DNA from: Metabacillus endolithicus
GTDB taxonomy: Bacteria > Bacillota > Bacilli > Bacillales > Bacillaceae
NCBI RefSeq assembly: GCF_023078335.1
Contig: NZ_CP095550.1
Span: forward strand, 992,001-1,056,000
Direction: 5' to 3'
Length of the DNA: 64,000 nt
The notes under the pieces are model-generated. The model had not been told where the DNA came from. It did not search any database and saw nothing but the letters and a program-made list of their open reading frames with translations. The position numbers were made by a program, and so were the translations under genes. This document shows, piece by piece, positions 35,930 through 45,254 of the stretch. Position 1 is the first letter of the stretch. Each line of letters begins with the position of its first letter.

Positions 35930-37561
35930 TTAATCTCTGTAACCTAAAACAGCTTCTGCGATGTTAACTGAATGATCACCAATTCGTTCTAAGTTGCTAA
36001 TAATGTCAACAAAAACAATACCAGCAGAACCTGTACAGCTTCCTTCATTAATTCGCAATATATGTTTTTTACGAAGAGTTCTTTCCATTTTATCAATTTG
36101 CTCTTCTGACCTTAGAACCTTAGATGCTAAAGATGTGTCTTTATCATCTAAAGCTGCTATTGCATCTATTAATGTTTGAATTGTTAAGTCAAACATTTCT
36201 TGAAGATCCTGCTTTGCTGAATCCGTAAGTTTCACTTTATTTGTTATTTGATAGCCAACCAATTCGACCACATTTTCAAAATGATCTCCGATGCGTTCAA
36301 TATCTCTGACTGTATCCATTAGCATGCTGTGCTCTTCTGATTCAGCTGTCGACATCTCACTTCTTGAAATCAGAATTAAATAATCCGTTATTTTTCGATC
36401 TAAATTGTTAATGGCATCCTCAAGTTGCAAAGCAGTGTCCGCATTTTTTTGAGAGAAAGTCATTTGATAATCCCTTGCAGCTTCTAAACCAACAGTTGCA
36501 AATTTCCCCATTCGAAGTACTTCTTCTTTTGCTTGCCCTAGGGCAATAGAAGATGATTGTTCAATAAAAATTGGGTCAAGGTGCTTTGCTTTATATTCAA
36601 TAACTGAATCTTCACCTGGGATTAATTTTGTAACAATCCAGGCTAAGACACCAATTAGAGGTAATTGAATAATTGTGTTTGAAAAGTTAAATGTTCCATG
36701 TGCAAAAGCAATAGTCATTTCAGGGTTAAGATTTAATTTTGCTTGTAAAAATTGCATGAAAACCGTAAAAAGTGGTAAGAAAATTAAAAAGATCGTCGTA
36801 CCAATTAAATTAAAAATAACATGCGTTAAAGCAGCTCTTCTTGCAGCAACAGAAGCTCCAATAGAAGCTAATACAGCTGTAATTGTTGTACCAATATTAT
36901 CACCAAAAAGAACCGGTAAAGCTGCCTTGATATCTAATAGACCTTGGCCAAAAAGCTCCTGCAAAATTCCGATTGTCGCGCTTGAACTTTGAACAATAAC
37001 TGTAAAGATTGTACCTACTAAAACACCAAGCAGAGGATTAGAACTCATACTTACAGTTAAATCATGAAAGGCCTCTAAAGATCTCAACGGCTTCATTCCG
37101 TCACCCATTAATTCTAAACCAAAGAAAAGTGCACCAAAGCCAAACACAATTTGACCGATGTTATGTATTCTTTTATTTTTAAAGAAGAATAAAAGGATTG
37201 CACCTACAGCAATAATAGGTAACGCATAATCAGAGATCTTAATTCCAATAATAAATGCCGTAACAGTGGTTCCTATATTAGCTCCCATAATAACACCAAT
37301 AGCTTGTCTAAGTGACATAAACCCAGCACTAACTAAACCAACAGTAATAACTGTTGTGCCACTACTTGATTGAATTAATACTGTTACTATAATTCCAGCT
37401 AAAACACCCATTAAGGGGTTTGTCGTAAACTTATCCAAAATATCTCTTAGTTTGTCACCAGCGGAGCGTTGCAGACCATCTCCCATATATTTAATTCCAA
37501 ATAGAAATATCCCAAGTCCACCAATGAATTCAAATATCATCTTCTGGATATCCAGTTCCAA
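35930..37561 (-). CDS. Na/Pi cotransporter family protein (NptA type, with PhoU-like tail)
   Basis: Membrane protein of about 543 aa in the Na/Pi symporter (PF02690) family. Two inverted halves of membrane helices each contain the family QSSSGTT or QSSSAT motif (VLIQSSSGTTVITVG and VIVQSSSATIGILQ) with MGANIGTTVTA and LFGDNIGTTITA. The C-terminal 190 residues resemble PhoU (DIERIGDHFENVVELVGYQ, NLERIGDHSVNIAEAVLGY), suggesting phosphate-linked regulation. The TTG at 37561 is chosen since GAGGAG lies nine bases upstream; ATG 37540 is the alternative. It lies close to the IS and is not at this place in B. subtilis. Confidence 0.85.
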   Translation of the reverse strand: MELDIQKMIFEFIGGLGIFLFGIKYMGDGLQRSAGDKLRDILDKFTTNPLMGVLAGIIVTVLIQSSSGTTVITVGLVSAGFMSLRQAIGVIMGANIGTTVTAFIIGIKISDYALPIIAVGAILLFFFKNKRIHNIGQIVFGFGALFFGLELMGDGMKPLRSLEAFHDLTVSMSSNPLLGVLVGTIFTVIVQSSSATIGILQELFGQGLLDIKAALPVLFGDNIGTTITAVLASIGASVAARRAALTHVIFNLIGTTIFLIFLPLFTVFMQFLQAKLNLNPEMTIAFAHGTFNFSNTIIQLPLIGVLAWIVTKLIPGEDSVIEYKAKHLDPIFIEQSSSIALGQAKEEVLRMGKFATVGLEAARDYQMTFSQKNADTALQLEDAINNLDRKITDYLILISRSEMSTAESEEHSMLMDTVRDIERIGDHFENVVELVGYQITNKVKLTDSAKQDLQEMFDLTIQTLIDAIAALDDKDTSLASKVLRSEEQIDKMERTLRKKHILRINEGSCTGSAGIVFVDIISNLERIGDHSVNIAEAVLGYRD

Positions 37562-37799
37562 AATTTCCAACTCCTCATTTCGTCTTTTGTCGACAAACAT
37601 CTACAACCCTTACAATTATTAACGATATTCCGTTTTATTGTAAAGATGTTTTTCTAAAATATTTACAAAAAATTTATAAAAACTTTACAAAAGATCCTTA
37701 ATTTAAAAATAAACCTTAACTTTGACTTCATTCCTTGTCATATTTCTTTTTCATCTATAAAATATAAGACGTATAAATTATAAGGATGTGTTTCATAAC

Positions 37800-38581
37800 A
37801 TGAACGTTTTTAAACAGTTATATACTAGCATATACTCACCTAAAACCATATCCACTTTTCGCTTTCAGGGAATAGGAAAAACTATTTTATATGTCTTTAT
37901 CTTATCGTTACTTAGTACAATTCCGACTGGTTATCACTTTTCCACTGGCTTAAGTGAGGGTATAAAAGGGTTTGATCAAACATTACAAAATGAACTTCCC
38001 GACTTTATTATTGAAGATGGTCTTCTTTCAGCTGACACAGAAAAGCCAATAGAAATAAAAGTAGATGATTTTATCATTATTTTAGATGAATCAGGTGCTT
38101 TCGGTGTAGAAGAAATTGAGGCAAAACAAAATGCTATTGGTATTTTGAGCGATCGATTTGTATTCTCTGCAAATGGGCAAGCACAATCATACGAATATAG
38201 CCTATTGAACATGTCAATAACAAAGCAAGATTTAACGGAAATCACTTCACAGTTTAATCAACTCCTACCTATTGTTTTAACTATATTATTTGTTGTAATG
38301 TACTTATTCGGAGAACTTTCGTAAAGTTTATAGAAGTAACTTTTTTAGCATTGCTGGGATTAGCCATCAAAAACAGCTTACAAAGGAAACTTAACTTTAA
38401 GCAGGTTTGGGTTATGGCCGCCTACTCAACAACACTTGCAACCGTCTTTTTCTTTATAATGGATAGTCTACAGGTTATTGTACCAAGCGGCTTCATAATC
38501 AACTGGTTTGTTCATTTAATTGTTATCTATTTAGTTTTAAAAGAAGTGCCACCTATTAAGAAGAAAATAAAAGAAGCATAA
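37800..38581 (+). pseudogene. yqgB: yqgB, DUF1189 membrane protein, frameshifted
   Basis: DUF1189 family membrane protein, about 260 aa when intact. The N-terminus MNVFKQLYTSIYSPKTISTFRFQGIGKTILY is characteristic; a large extracellular domain follows, then three C-terminal helices. The frame stops at TAA after FGELS; one more T in the TTT tract (38317-38319) gives GELFVKFIEVTFLALLGLAIKNSLQRKL and joins the second part to the stop at 38581. The ATG at 37800 is used over a GTG at 37788. Function unknown; position matches B. subtilis YqgB. Confidence 0.8.
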
Positions 38582-38584
38582 AAT

Positions 38585-38610
38585 AACGCGGATTATCCCG
38601 CGTTTTTTTA
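38585..38610 (+). terminator. Terminator of yqgB
   Basis: AACGCGG/CCCGCGTT stem with a short loop, followed by T7, four bases after the stop. Confidence 0.85.
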
Positions 38611-38733
38611 TGTCTTCATTCCTTCATTTCTGCTATCAGGTCTAATCTATTAACTCTATTATTTTTAACATAATATCTAGGTTCAAAACATAGAGTGTAT
38701 TATAGAATATTTAAAAAACCCTGGGAGGCAATG

Positions 38734-39066
38734 ATGAAGCGATTCTCAACTATTCTTATCGGATTATTTCTTCTGTACATTATCTATTACGACTTCCAAA
38801 TTGGAACACTTCCAGTTACAAATAAAACATCTACTGTACAAGTAGTAGCCTCTGAGAGTATAGATAAACAGCAAGCGAAAATCCAAAGCTTTGAAATGAC
38901 AGTAAAACAGGGAGACACCGTATTATCCATTATTGAAAAGCATCATGGAACCCTCCCTGTATCAATTGAACAAATAATCGAAGATTTCGAAACCTTAAAT
39001 CCTAAAATGGATGCAGAAGCAATTATGATCGGGCAAAAATATACTTTTCCAAATTATAATCAATAG
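38734..39066 (+). CDS. yqfZ: LysM domain protein YqfZ
   Basis: A 110-aa protein with an N-terminal signal anchor (FSTILIGLFLLYIIYYDF) and a C-terminal LysM domain (MTVKQGDTVLSIIEKHH ... LNPKMDAEAIMIGQKYTFP) that should bind peptidoglycan outside the membrane. GGGAGG lies five bases before the ATG at 38734; a tandem ATG at 38731 is possible. It precedes ispG on the same strand, as in B. subtilis. Function unknown. Confidence 0.8.
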   Translation: MKRFSTILIGLFLLYIIYYDFQIGTLPVTNKTSTVQVVASESIDKQQAKIQSFEMTVKQGDTVLSIIEKHHGTLPVSIEQIIEDFETLNPKMDAEAIMIGQKYTFPNYNQ

Positions 39067-39209
39067 ATCATTCTTGTCATTTCCACCCCATCACTGTAAA
39101 ATGAGGGTTGGTAAGTATAATTACTAGTAAAATAAAATGTAGTCAAGTATCATAAATATTGGATAAGATTATCGAAGGTTTAAACTTATTGTTAAGGAGC
39201 GATTTACAC

Positions 39210-40316
39210 GTGAGTGAAATCATACATCGTACGAAAACCAGACCCGTTAAAGTTGGTAATTTAACAATCGGTGGAAATAATGAGGTTGTTATTCAAAGTA
39301 TGACAACAACGAAAACACATGATGTCGAAGCAACTGTCGCTGAGATTAACCGCCTAGAGGAAGCTGGTTGCCAAGTTGTACGTGTTGCATGTCCAGATGA
39401 ACGTGCGGCAAATGCAATTGCTGAAATAAAAAAGAGAATTAATATACCACTTGTAGTTGATATTCATTTTGATTATAAACTTGCTCTAAAAGCTATTGAA
39501 GGCGGAGCGGATAAAATAAGAATTAACCCGGGAAATATCGGCAGAAAAGAAAAAGTTGAAGCTGTAGTAAAAGCCGCAAAAGAACGTAACATACCAATAC
39601 GAATTGGTGTAAATGCTGGTTCTCTCGAAAAACGTATCTTAGAGAAATATGGATACCCTACTGCAGATGGTATGGTAGAAAGCGCTCTTCACCATATTAA
39701 AATTTTAGAGGATTTAGATTTTCATGACATCATTGTATCGATGAAGGCTTCTGATGTAAATCTTGCTATTGAGGCTTATGATAAAGCTGCAAGAGCATTC
39801 GATTATCCATTGCACTTAGGAATTACGGAATCAGGTACATTGTTTGCTGGGACGGTAAAAAGTGCTGCTGGCTTAGGTGCCATCTTAAGTAAAGGAATTG
39901 GGAACACAGTACGCGTATCGCTAAGCGCTGATCCTGTAGAAGAAGTTAAAGTTGCTCGAGAGTTATTAAAATCCTTTGGATTAGCAGCGAATGCCGCTAC
40001 TTTAATTTCTTGCCCAACATGCGGTCGTATCGAAATTGACCTCATTAGCATTGCAAATGAAGTGGAAGAATATATCGCAAAAATCAAGGCTCCAATCAAA
40101 GTTGCTGTATTAGGATGTGCCGTTAACGGACCTGGAGAAGCTCGTGAAGCGGATATTGGGATCGCTGGGGCTCGTGGTGAAGGTCTACTCTTCCGTAAAG
40201 GAAAAATTGTGCGCAAAGTACCTGAAGAAACTATGGTAGAGGAATTAAAAAAGGAAATTGATAAGATTGCTGAAGAGCACTATGCAAAACAAGAGGCTGA
40301 AAAAGCAAAAGCATAA
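39210..40316 (+). CDS. ispG: 4-hydroxy-3-methylbut-2-en-1-yl diphosphate synthase IspG
   Basis: Iron-sulfur enzyme of the MEP isoprenoid pathway converting MEcPP to HMBPP; 368 aa. Begins with [31 protein letters not shown], has the TIM-barrel [10 protein letters not shown] and [10 protein letters not shown] segments, and the [4Fe-4S] cysteines in SCPTCGR and [11 protein letters not shown] near the C-terminus. The GTG start at 39210 has AAGGAGCG eight bases upstream; the longer open frame from 39159 is rejected. Acts upstream of IspH, also encoded in this window. Confidence 0.95.
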   Translation: MSEIIHRTKTRPVKVGNLTIGGNNEVVIQSMTTTKTHDVEATVAEINRLEEAGCQVVRVACPDERAANAIAEIKKRINIPLVVDIHFDYKLALKAIEGGADKIRINPGNIGRKEKVEAVVKAAKERNIPIRIGVNAGSLEKRILEKYGYPTADGMVESALHHIKILEDLDFHDIIVSMKASDVNLAIEAYDKAARAFDYPLHLGITESGTLFAGTVKSAAGLGAILSKGIGNTVRVSLSADPVEEVKVARELLKSFGLAANAATLISCPTCGRIEIDLISIANEVEEYIAKIKAPIKVAVLGCAVNGPGEAREADIGIAGARGEGLLFRKGKIVRKVPEETMVEELKKEIDKIAEEHYAKQEAEKAKA

Positions 40317-40322
40317 CATTTG

Positions 40323-40355
40323 AAAGGAATCGGTGACCCACCGATTCCTTTTTTT
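40323..40355. terminator. Bidirectional terminator after ispG
   Basis: AAAGGAATCGG/CCGATTCCTTT stem, seven-base loop, T8 on the plus side; also lies directly after the convergent small gene. Confidence 0.88.
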
Positions 40356-40356
40356 A

Positions 40357-40551
40357 TTAATCATCCTCAGGGAGAATAACCGCTCCTATATTCGCATTGT
40401 TTGATAGAGAAGTATCGATATCGTCTTCAAGCGGCTTATCACCATAAAATCGATCTTGAATAGCCATATTGGCACTATACGCATCACTTGCTAAGTCAGT
40501 TGATTTTACTCCATTATGAACAGATGCTTTGATCGTTTGCTTCTCTCTCAA
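40357..40551 (-). CDS. Small hypothetical protein
   Basis: A 64-aa acidic soluble protein without membrane segments: KQTIKASVHNGVKST near the start, then DRFYGDKPLEDDIDTSLSNN and an acidic end. Not recognised. The TTG start at 40551 has GGGGG about eight bases upstream, which is the main reason to accept it. It lies between ispG and yqfX, with a terminator behind it and a GAGGGATTG hairpin (about 40583-40613) ahead of it. Confidence 0.55.
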   Translation of the reverse strand: MREKQTIKASVHNGVKSTDLASDAYSANMAIQDRFYGDKPLEDDIDTSLSNNANIGAVILPEDD

Positions 40552-40630
40552 ATGGAATCCCCCCTAATACAATTTACATAACGAGGGATTGACCTTTTGG
40601 CCAATCCCTCTTTCAGTTAGTTTTCTTTTC

Positions 40631-41015
40631 CTAGAAGAACGGCATAATAAAGATGCCTAAAATAATCGATAAGGCGCCAATTCCAATGGCCCATGCACCG
40701 GTTCCAGTAGCACCTCGTCTACGTGCAATAAAGCCGACAATAATACCTGCTGCTCCTAATATGACAGGTAAAATGAACAATGAGATAATGGATAGGGCAA
40801 GGGCAAGAAAGCCCATTCCTCTTCCTTCTCCTACAGCTTCCCCTCGATCTGCTTCTGTGTTAACAGTAGCGTTTGTACGACCCATATTGATTGGCTGCAA
40901 TCTCAGCGGCTGATTCTGTTTCATAATTCTCAAGTTCTCGATCTAGCGGCGTAATCCCCTTATAATCAGGATTGTCAAAACGATCTCGTTCATTGAACTT
41001 ATTTTCGTCTGCCAT
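40631..41015 (-). pseudogene. yqfX: yqfX, small membrane protein, frameshifted
   Basis: About 127 aa when intact: an acidic soluble N-terminus (MADENKFNERDRFDNPDYKGITPLDRELENYETESAAE, in parts) and two C-terminal helices (MGFLALALSIISLFILPVILGAAGIIVGFIA and WAIGIGALSIILGIFIMPFF). The first frame starts at ATG 41015 and ends at a TAA at about 40878; the second holds the helices. One surplus base between about 40870 and 40935 explains the break, the exact place being unclear. Alternatively, the helical part could start alone at an ATG near 40925. Confidence 0.65.
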
Positions 41016-41154
41016 TTAGATCCCATCCTTTCTGAATTAAAGGAGCATTAATATTATGAGCAAAGAGAGAAAAACTATAACTGTAAAACTTTTCTGTTCG
41101 CTTAAAAATTCATTATGTTACACTTATGTAGTAGGAATCAACGAAGGAGAGAAC

Positions 41155-41730
41155 ATGATGTTACGACTAGGAATTGACATTGATGGAACCGTTACAGATC
41201 CAAGAACATTTGTCCCGTATTTAAATAAATCATTTAATAAATCTTTAACGTACGAAGATTTAAATCAATATGACTTAACAAAAGTCCTCAATATTACGGA
41301 AGAAGAATTTTGGGTTTGGATGGATAAATTTGAACCCATCATTTACAAAGAAGCTCCGCTTGCCCTTCATGCCAAAAACGTCTTAAATGAATGGAAGCAT
41401 CAGCACGAATTGTTATTTATCAGTGCAAGGAGAAAACATTTGTTGGATATCACGCACAACTGGTTTAATGATCAGGACATTTCTTACCACCATATTGAAC
41501 TGGTAGGGAGTCATGATAAGCTTGAAGCCGTAAAAAATAATAAGATCTCCATCTTTTTTGAGGACAAGCATGATAATGCCTGTATGATAAGTGAGGAACA
41601 TCAGATTCCCGTTATTTTGTTTAATACACCTTACAATCAAGATCCGATTCCCAAAGGAGTCATTCGGGTAAATGACTGGCTTGAAGCAAAGAATTGGGTA
41701 AATCAATGGTATGATGTGAAAGTTTTATAA
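41155..41730 (+). CDS. yqfW: HAD-superfamily 5'-nucleotidase-like protein YqfW
   Basis: Cytosolic HAD-fold phosphatase of 191 aa in the 5'(3')-deoxyribonucleotidase-like group. The nucleophile motif LGIDIDGTVTDP starts at residue 4, LLFISARRKH is motif II and FFEDKHDNACMI is motif IV; the substrate is not established. The ATG at 41155 (or the adjacent 41158) has AAGGAG just upstream; a frame extending to 41056 is rejected. It faces zur convergently. Confidence 0.82.
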   Translation: MMLRLGIDIDGTVTDPRTFVPYLNKSFNKSLTYEDLNQYDLTKVLNITEEEFWVWMDKFEPIIYKEAPLALHAKNVLNEWKHQHELLFISARRKHLLDITHNWFNDQDISYHHIELVGSHDKLEAVKNNKISIFFEDKHDNACMISEEHQIPVILFNTPYNQDPIPKGVIRVNDWLEAKNWVNQWYDVKVL

Positions 41731-41734
41731 AGCG

Positions 41735-41765
41735 AAAAGCTCTGACACATCGTCAGAGCTTTTTT
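41735..41765. terminator. Bidirectional terminator yqfW / zur
   Basis: Perfect 12-bp stem AAAAGCTCTGAC/GTCAGAGCTTTT with a five-base loop between convergent genes. Confidence 0.9.
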
Positions 41766-42171
41766 AATGACATTGCGGACATTTACCATATACTTCAAAT
41801 TTATGTCCACTTATCTCATAATCATTTAAATTCTCCAAATTTCCCATTGGACAACCTGGCAATTCCTTCGTTTTTCCACACTTCAAACAAATAAAATGAT
41901 GGTGATGATGTTTACTATCACATGTAAAACGGAAATGTTTTTCCCCGGACAATTCAGTCATTTCAAAAATTCCAAGTTCAGCAAATAAAGATAAATTTCT
42001 ATAGATAGTATCGAAGCTTAATCCAGGATAATTGTCTTTTAAAGATTCCAAAACATCTTTTGCCGTTAAATACTTATCATAATCTGCAAAAAGTTGAAGC
42101 ATTTCCTCACGCTTACTTGTATATTTGTATCCTTTGTCTTTCAATAAGTCGAGAGCTTCTTGAACGTTCAT
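41764..42171 (-). CDS. zur: Fur-family zinc uptake regulator Zur
   Basis: Zinc-sensing repressor of 135 aa. Winged helix at residues 1-80 ([40 protein letters not shown]), regulatory metal site with [21 protein letters not shown], and the structural zinc pair CPQCH at the end. Position and operon with zinc transporter genes favour Zur over Fur and PerR. It overlaps the permease gene by four bases and is therefore in the operon it probably represses. Confidence 0.9.
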   Translation of the reverse strand: MNVQEALDLLKDKGYKYTSKREEMLQLFADYDKYLTAKDVLESLKDNYPGLSFDTIYRNLSLFAELGIFEMTELSGEKHFRFTCDSKHHHHHFICLKCGKTKELPGCPMGNLENLNDYEISGHKFEVYGKCPQCH

Positions 42172-43013
42172 GAAACTACTTTCCCCTTTGTCAATTTAGT
42201 CCATAAGATTGTCAATATTAAAATAAGCACTGACAAAATAACAATAGTCCCACCTGGTGCTAAGTCTAAATAATAGGCTAGGAATAATCCAATAATAACA
42301 GATAATTCGCCAAATAGTACAGAAAAGAAGATTGTTTGCTTAAATCCTTTTGCAATTCGAATGCTCGCTGCAACCGGAAGGGTCATAAGTGAAGATACTA
42401 ATAAGATGCCTACAATCCTCATAGACCCGCCGATTACAAGGGCAAGCATGAAAATAAAAATAAAATGAATGGATTTCGCATGAATACCAGATGCATTTGC
42501 ATGCTCCTCGTCAAACGATAGTAAAAAAAGCTCTTTATAAAGAATAAAAACGATACTAATGACTAAAATAGTAATTCCTAGAATAACAAGCATATCTGTT
42601 CTACTAACAGCACTTATACTTCCAAATAAATAACTAAATAAATCGGTATTAAAGCCATCTGCTAAAGAAATAAAGATCACACTGATTCCAACACCTGCTG
42701 ATAATATAATTGGAATGGCTAACTCTTGATAATGTTTATAGACTGTTCTTAGCTTCTCAATAAAAAGTGAGCCTATAACAGAGAAACTCATGCCAAGATA
42801 AATAGGATTAAGACCAGCAAAAGTTGAAATTTTCTTTTCAAGCAATAAACTTGCAGCAATTCCTGCCAAAGTAACATGACTTAGTGCATCAGCAATAAGA
42901 GACATTCTTCTGACAACTACAAAAACACCTAATAAAGGAGCAATTAAGCCTATGAGCATACCTGATATAAATGCATTTTGTAAAAATTCATATTCAAAAA
43001 GACTACTTAACAT
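42168..43013 (-). CDS. Zinc ABC transporter permease (ZnuB/AdcB type)
   Basis: Membrane permease of 281 aa with eight or nine helices in the ABC-3 (zinc/manganese) family. Motifs: [59 protein letters not shown]. It moves zinc through the membrane with the ATPase encoded just upstream. Translation is coupled to zur by an ATGA overlap. A zinc-binding lipoprotein (ZnuA/AdcA) gene is not present in this window. Confidence 0.88.
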   Translation of the reverse strand: MLSSLFEYEFLQNAFISGMLIGLIAPLLGVFVVVRRMSLIADALSHVTLAGIAASLLLEKKISTFAGLNPIYLGMSFSVIGSLFIEKLRTVYKHYQELAIPIILSAGVGISVIFISLADGFNTDLFSYLFGSISAVSRTDMLVILGITILVISIVFILYKELFLLSFDEEHANASGIHAKSIHFIFIFMLALVIGGSMRIVGILLVSSLMTLPVAASIRIAKGFKQTIFFSVLFGELSVIIGLFLAYYLDLAPGGTIVILSVLILILTILWTKLTKGKVVS

Positions 43014-43028
43014 CTTGTATATCCTCCA

Positions 43029-43790
43029 TTAATGGGAGTGATCATGTGACAACACATGTAGAGAGTGCCCATAAAAGTCAGACATCTCATCGTCCTTTAA
43101 TAATTCAAATTCCTTTGAGTTTCCATGGAAGTGCAGGTGCTTATTAATACATGCAACATGGGAAACTTTATCTGATATTGTTCCAATATCATGGGTAACT
43201 AATATAAGGGTGATACCTAATTCCTTATTTAAGTTAAGAAGCATATCATAAAAATTTTGAACTGTCTTCGCATCAACTCCAACAGTTGGCTCATCTAAAA
43301 TCAATAATTTTGGATCACTAACAATTGCTCTTGCAATAAAAGCTCTTTGTTGTTGTCCTCCCGACAGCTCTCCGATGTTCCTTTTTGTAAATTCACTTAA
43401 TCCAACAGCATCAATCGCTTCATACACTCGCTTCCGATCTTGTTGTTTCATAAATTTAAACAATCCGAGTCTTGATGTTAATCCACTGGAAACGACTTCA
43501 AAAACCGAAGCAGGGAATCCTGTGTTAAAGCTATTTGCTTTTTGCGAAACAAATCCAATTTCATGCCAGTTTTTGAACTTTTGGATAGATTGACCAAAGA
43601 GCTTAATCTCACCTTGTTGGGGTTTCAATAGACCCAATAAACATTTTAATAATGTTGTTTTTCCAGATCCATTTGGACCAACAAGACCAAGAAAGCTTCC
43701 TTGTTCAATTGTTAAATTTATATTTTCAAGAACTTTTTGTCGTTCATACGTATAATCTACATGTTTTATTTCTACTATAGGTTGATTCAT
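43029..43790 (-). CDS. Zinc ABC transporter ATP-binding protein (ZnuC/AdcC type)
   Basis: ATPase of the zinc importer, 253 aa. Walker A VGPNGSGKTTLLK, Q-loop GFVSQKANSFNTGFP, signature [15 protein letters not shown], Walker B LLILDEPTVGVD and switch His in LVTHDIG. The C-terminus is His-rich (GHSLHVLSHDHSH), as seen in several zinc transport ATPases. First gene of the three-gene operon; a zinc-operator-like inverted repeat lies upstream. Confidence 0.88.
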   Translation of the reverse strand: MNQPIVEIKHVDYTYERQKVLENINLTIEQGSFLGLVGPNGSGKTTLLKCLLGLLKPQQGEIKLFGQSIQKFKNWHEIGFVSQKANSFNTGFPASVFEVVSSGLTSRLGLFKFMKQQDRKRVYEAIDAVGLSEFTKRNIGELSGGQQQRAFIARAIVSDPKLLILDEPTVGVDAKTVQNFYDMLLNLNKELGITLILVTHDIGTISDKVSHVACINKHLHFHGNSKEFELLKDDEMSDFYGHSLHVLSHDHSH

Positions 43791-43804
43791 CTTTCTTCAT
43801 CCTT

Positions 43805-43830
43805 TACGATTTAAGAATCGTTCCGATTTA
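43805..43830. promoter_or_regulatory. Candidate Zur operator upstream of the zinc transporter operon
   Basis: The inverted repeat AATCG-TTC-CGATT (43816-43828) with flanking TACGATTTA (43805-43813) resembles the B. subtilis Zur box core AAATCGTAAT-N-ATTACGATTT. It lies 15-40 bases before the first gene of the operon. The match is partial; the reading relies on context. Confidence 0.45.
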
Positions 43831-43972
43831 ATAAAAATACGTTTAAAAGGTATCTTATTTATAACATGAAAATTGTACAGGATTCTTACTTAAAAGTAAA
43901 GGATAATTGCTTGTAAAAAAACAGCACATTTTAGATCAAATCTCCATACATTGTTTCAGAGGAGGTTTGAAA

Positions 43973-44228
43973 ATGATCTTATTTCAAAAAATTATTAATC
44001 AAAAGTTAAACAACATTTCTGTTGAGGAACTTATGCAATATGCCAAACAATTTAATATTTCAATAGGTCAATTTTCAAGCAGCCGAAGTAGTGAAAGCAA
44101 TGAATGGAAAAAATATCAATATCTTTAATGTGAATGAAAGAAAAAAGCTGTTATCGCAAATTGCATCCATTACCTCTCCACAAACGGCACAGCAGGTTAA
44201 TCAATTATTTCAGAAATTCACTAATTGA
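43973..44228 (+). pseudogene. yqfT: yqfT, DUF2624 small protein, frameshifted
   Basis: An 84-aa cytosolic helical protein when repaired: MILFQKIINQKLNNISVEELMQYAKQFNISI, then QAAEVVKAMNGKNINIFNVNERKKLLSQIASITSPQ and an ending QLFQKFTN. GGAGG precedes the ATG at 43973. The TTTT run at 44072-44075 has one T too many; with three, GQFQAAEVV follows directly. As written the frame ends at 44128 with an unrelated tail. Matches B. subtilis YqfT in position and size. Function unknown. Confidence 0.78.
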
Positions 44229-44266
44229 CCATATACTTAGAAACTAGGAGCATCAAGTTATTTCTA

Positions 44267-44298
44267 GGAACAGTAAATATTTGTTACTGTTCCTTTTT
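44267..44298 (+). terminator. Terminator of yqfT
   Basis: GGAACAGTAA/TTACTGTTCC stem with a seven-base loop and T5 tail. Confidence 0.8.
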
Positions 44299-44348
44299 AT
44301 TTGCCATAAAAAAGAGAGCAGCACTGATTGCAGCTCCCTCCCTAATTG

Positions 44349-45241
44349 TTACTGATTTGCTATTTTATCTAGTAGTCCCTCGTCAAATGTTTTTTCTTTT
44401 AACATATTGATTTCAAATTGATAAGGAGGCTTCTTGTACTTTTTATCTTCCCCAACGAAAGGAGTTTCTAATATTTTCGGAACATCTATTAAAGAAGGAT
44501 GATGAACAATTTGACTAAGTGCTTCAAAGCCAATATGTCCAAACCCAATGTTTTCGTGTCGGTCCTTTCTTGCTCCCATTGGATTTTTACTATCATTAAT
44601 ATGAAGAACTTTTATTCGGTCAAGTCCAATTATGGAGTCAAACTCTTTTAACACACCATCAAAATCATTCACAATATCGTAACCAGCGTCATGCGTATGA
44701 CATGTGTCAAAGCAAACAGATAAATGTTGGTTATGTGTAACACCATCTATAATTTTCGCTAACTCATCAAATGAACGTCCACATTCCGAACCTTTACCAG
44801 CCATTGTTTCAAGCGCAATTTGAACTTCTTGGTTTTGTTCAAGAACTTCATTTAAGCCTCAATAATTTTTCTGATTCCTTCATCCGCTCCAGCACCTACA
44901 TGTGCACCAGGGTGAAGAACAATTTGCTTTGCACCAATTGCATGAGTTCTTTCAATCTCAGATCGTAAGAAATCAACACCTAATTGAAAGGTTGCGGGAT
45001 TGGTTGTGTTACCAATATTAATAATATAAGGGGCATGTACAATAATTTCTTCGATTCCATGCTCCTTCATATGTTCTTTACCGGCTTCTATATTCAAATC
45101 TTCTATTTTTTTACGTCTTGTATTCTGAGGGGCACCAGTGTATACCATAAATGTATTGGCACCGTATGATACAGCTTCTTCACTAGATGTAAGAAGCATC
45201 TTTTTCCCGCTCATTGACACATGTGAACCAATTTTCAACAT
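44349..45241 (-). pseudogene. nfo: nfo (yqfS), endonuclease IV, frameshifted
   Basis: AP endonuclease IV for base excision repair, notably of spore DNA; 297 aa when intact, the normal length. The N-terminal half ([34 protein letters not shown]) ends early at a TAA at 44852. One more G at 44857-44858 gives [15 protein letters not shown] and [12 protein letters not shown], joining the second half with [40 protein letters not shown], which hold the remaining zinc ligands. Both halves otherwise look unspoiled. It follows cshB by 13 bases. Confidence 0.92.
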
Positions 45242-45254
45242 TTACTCTCTCTCC

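Noticed and set aside
39803..40216. A 137-residue minus-strand frame inside ispG
   Set aside because: It lies fully antisense to a well-supported gene, has no ribosome binding site and no family-like sequence.
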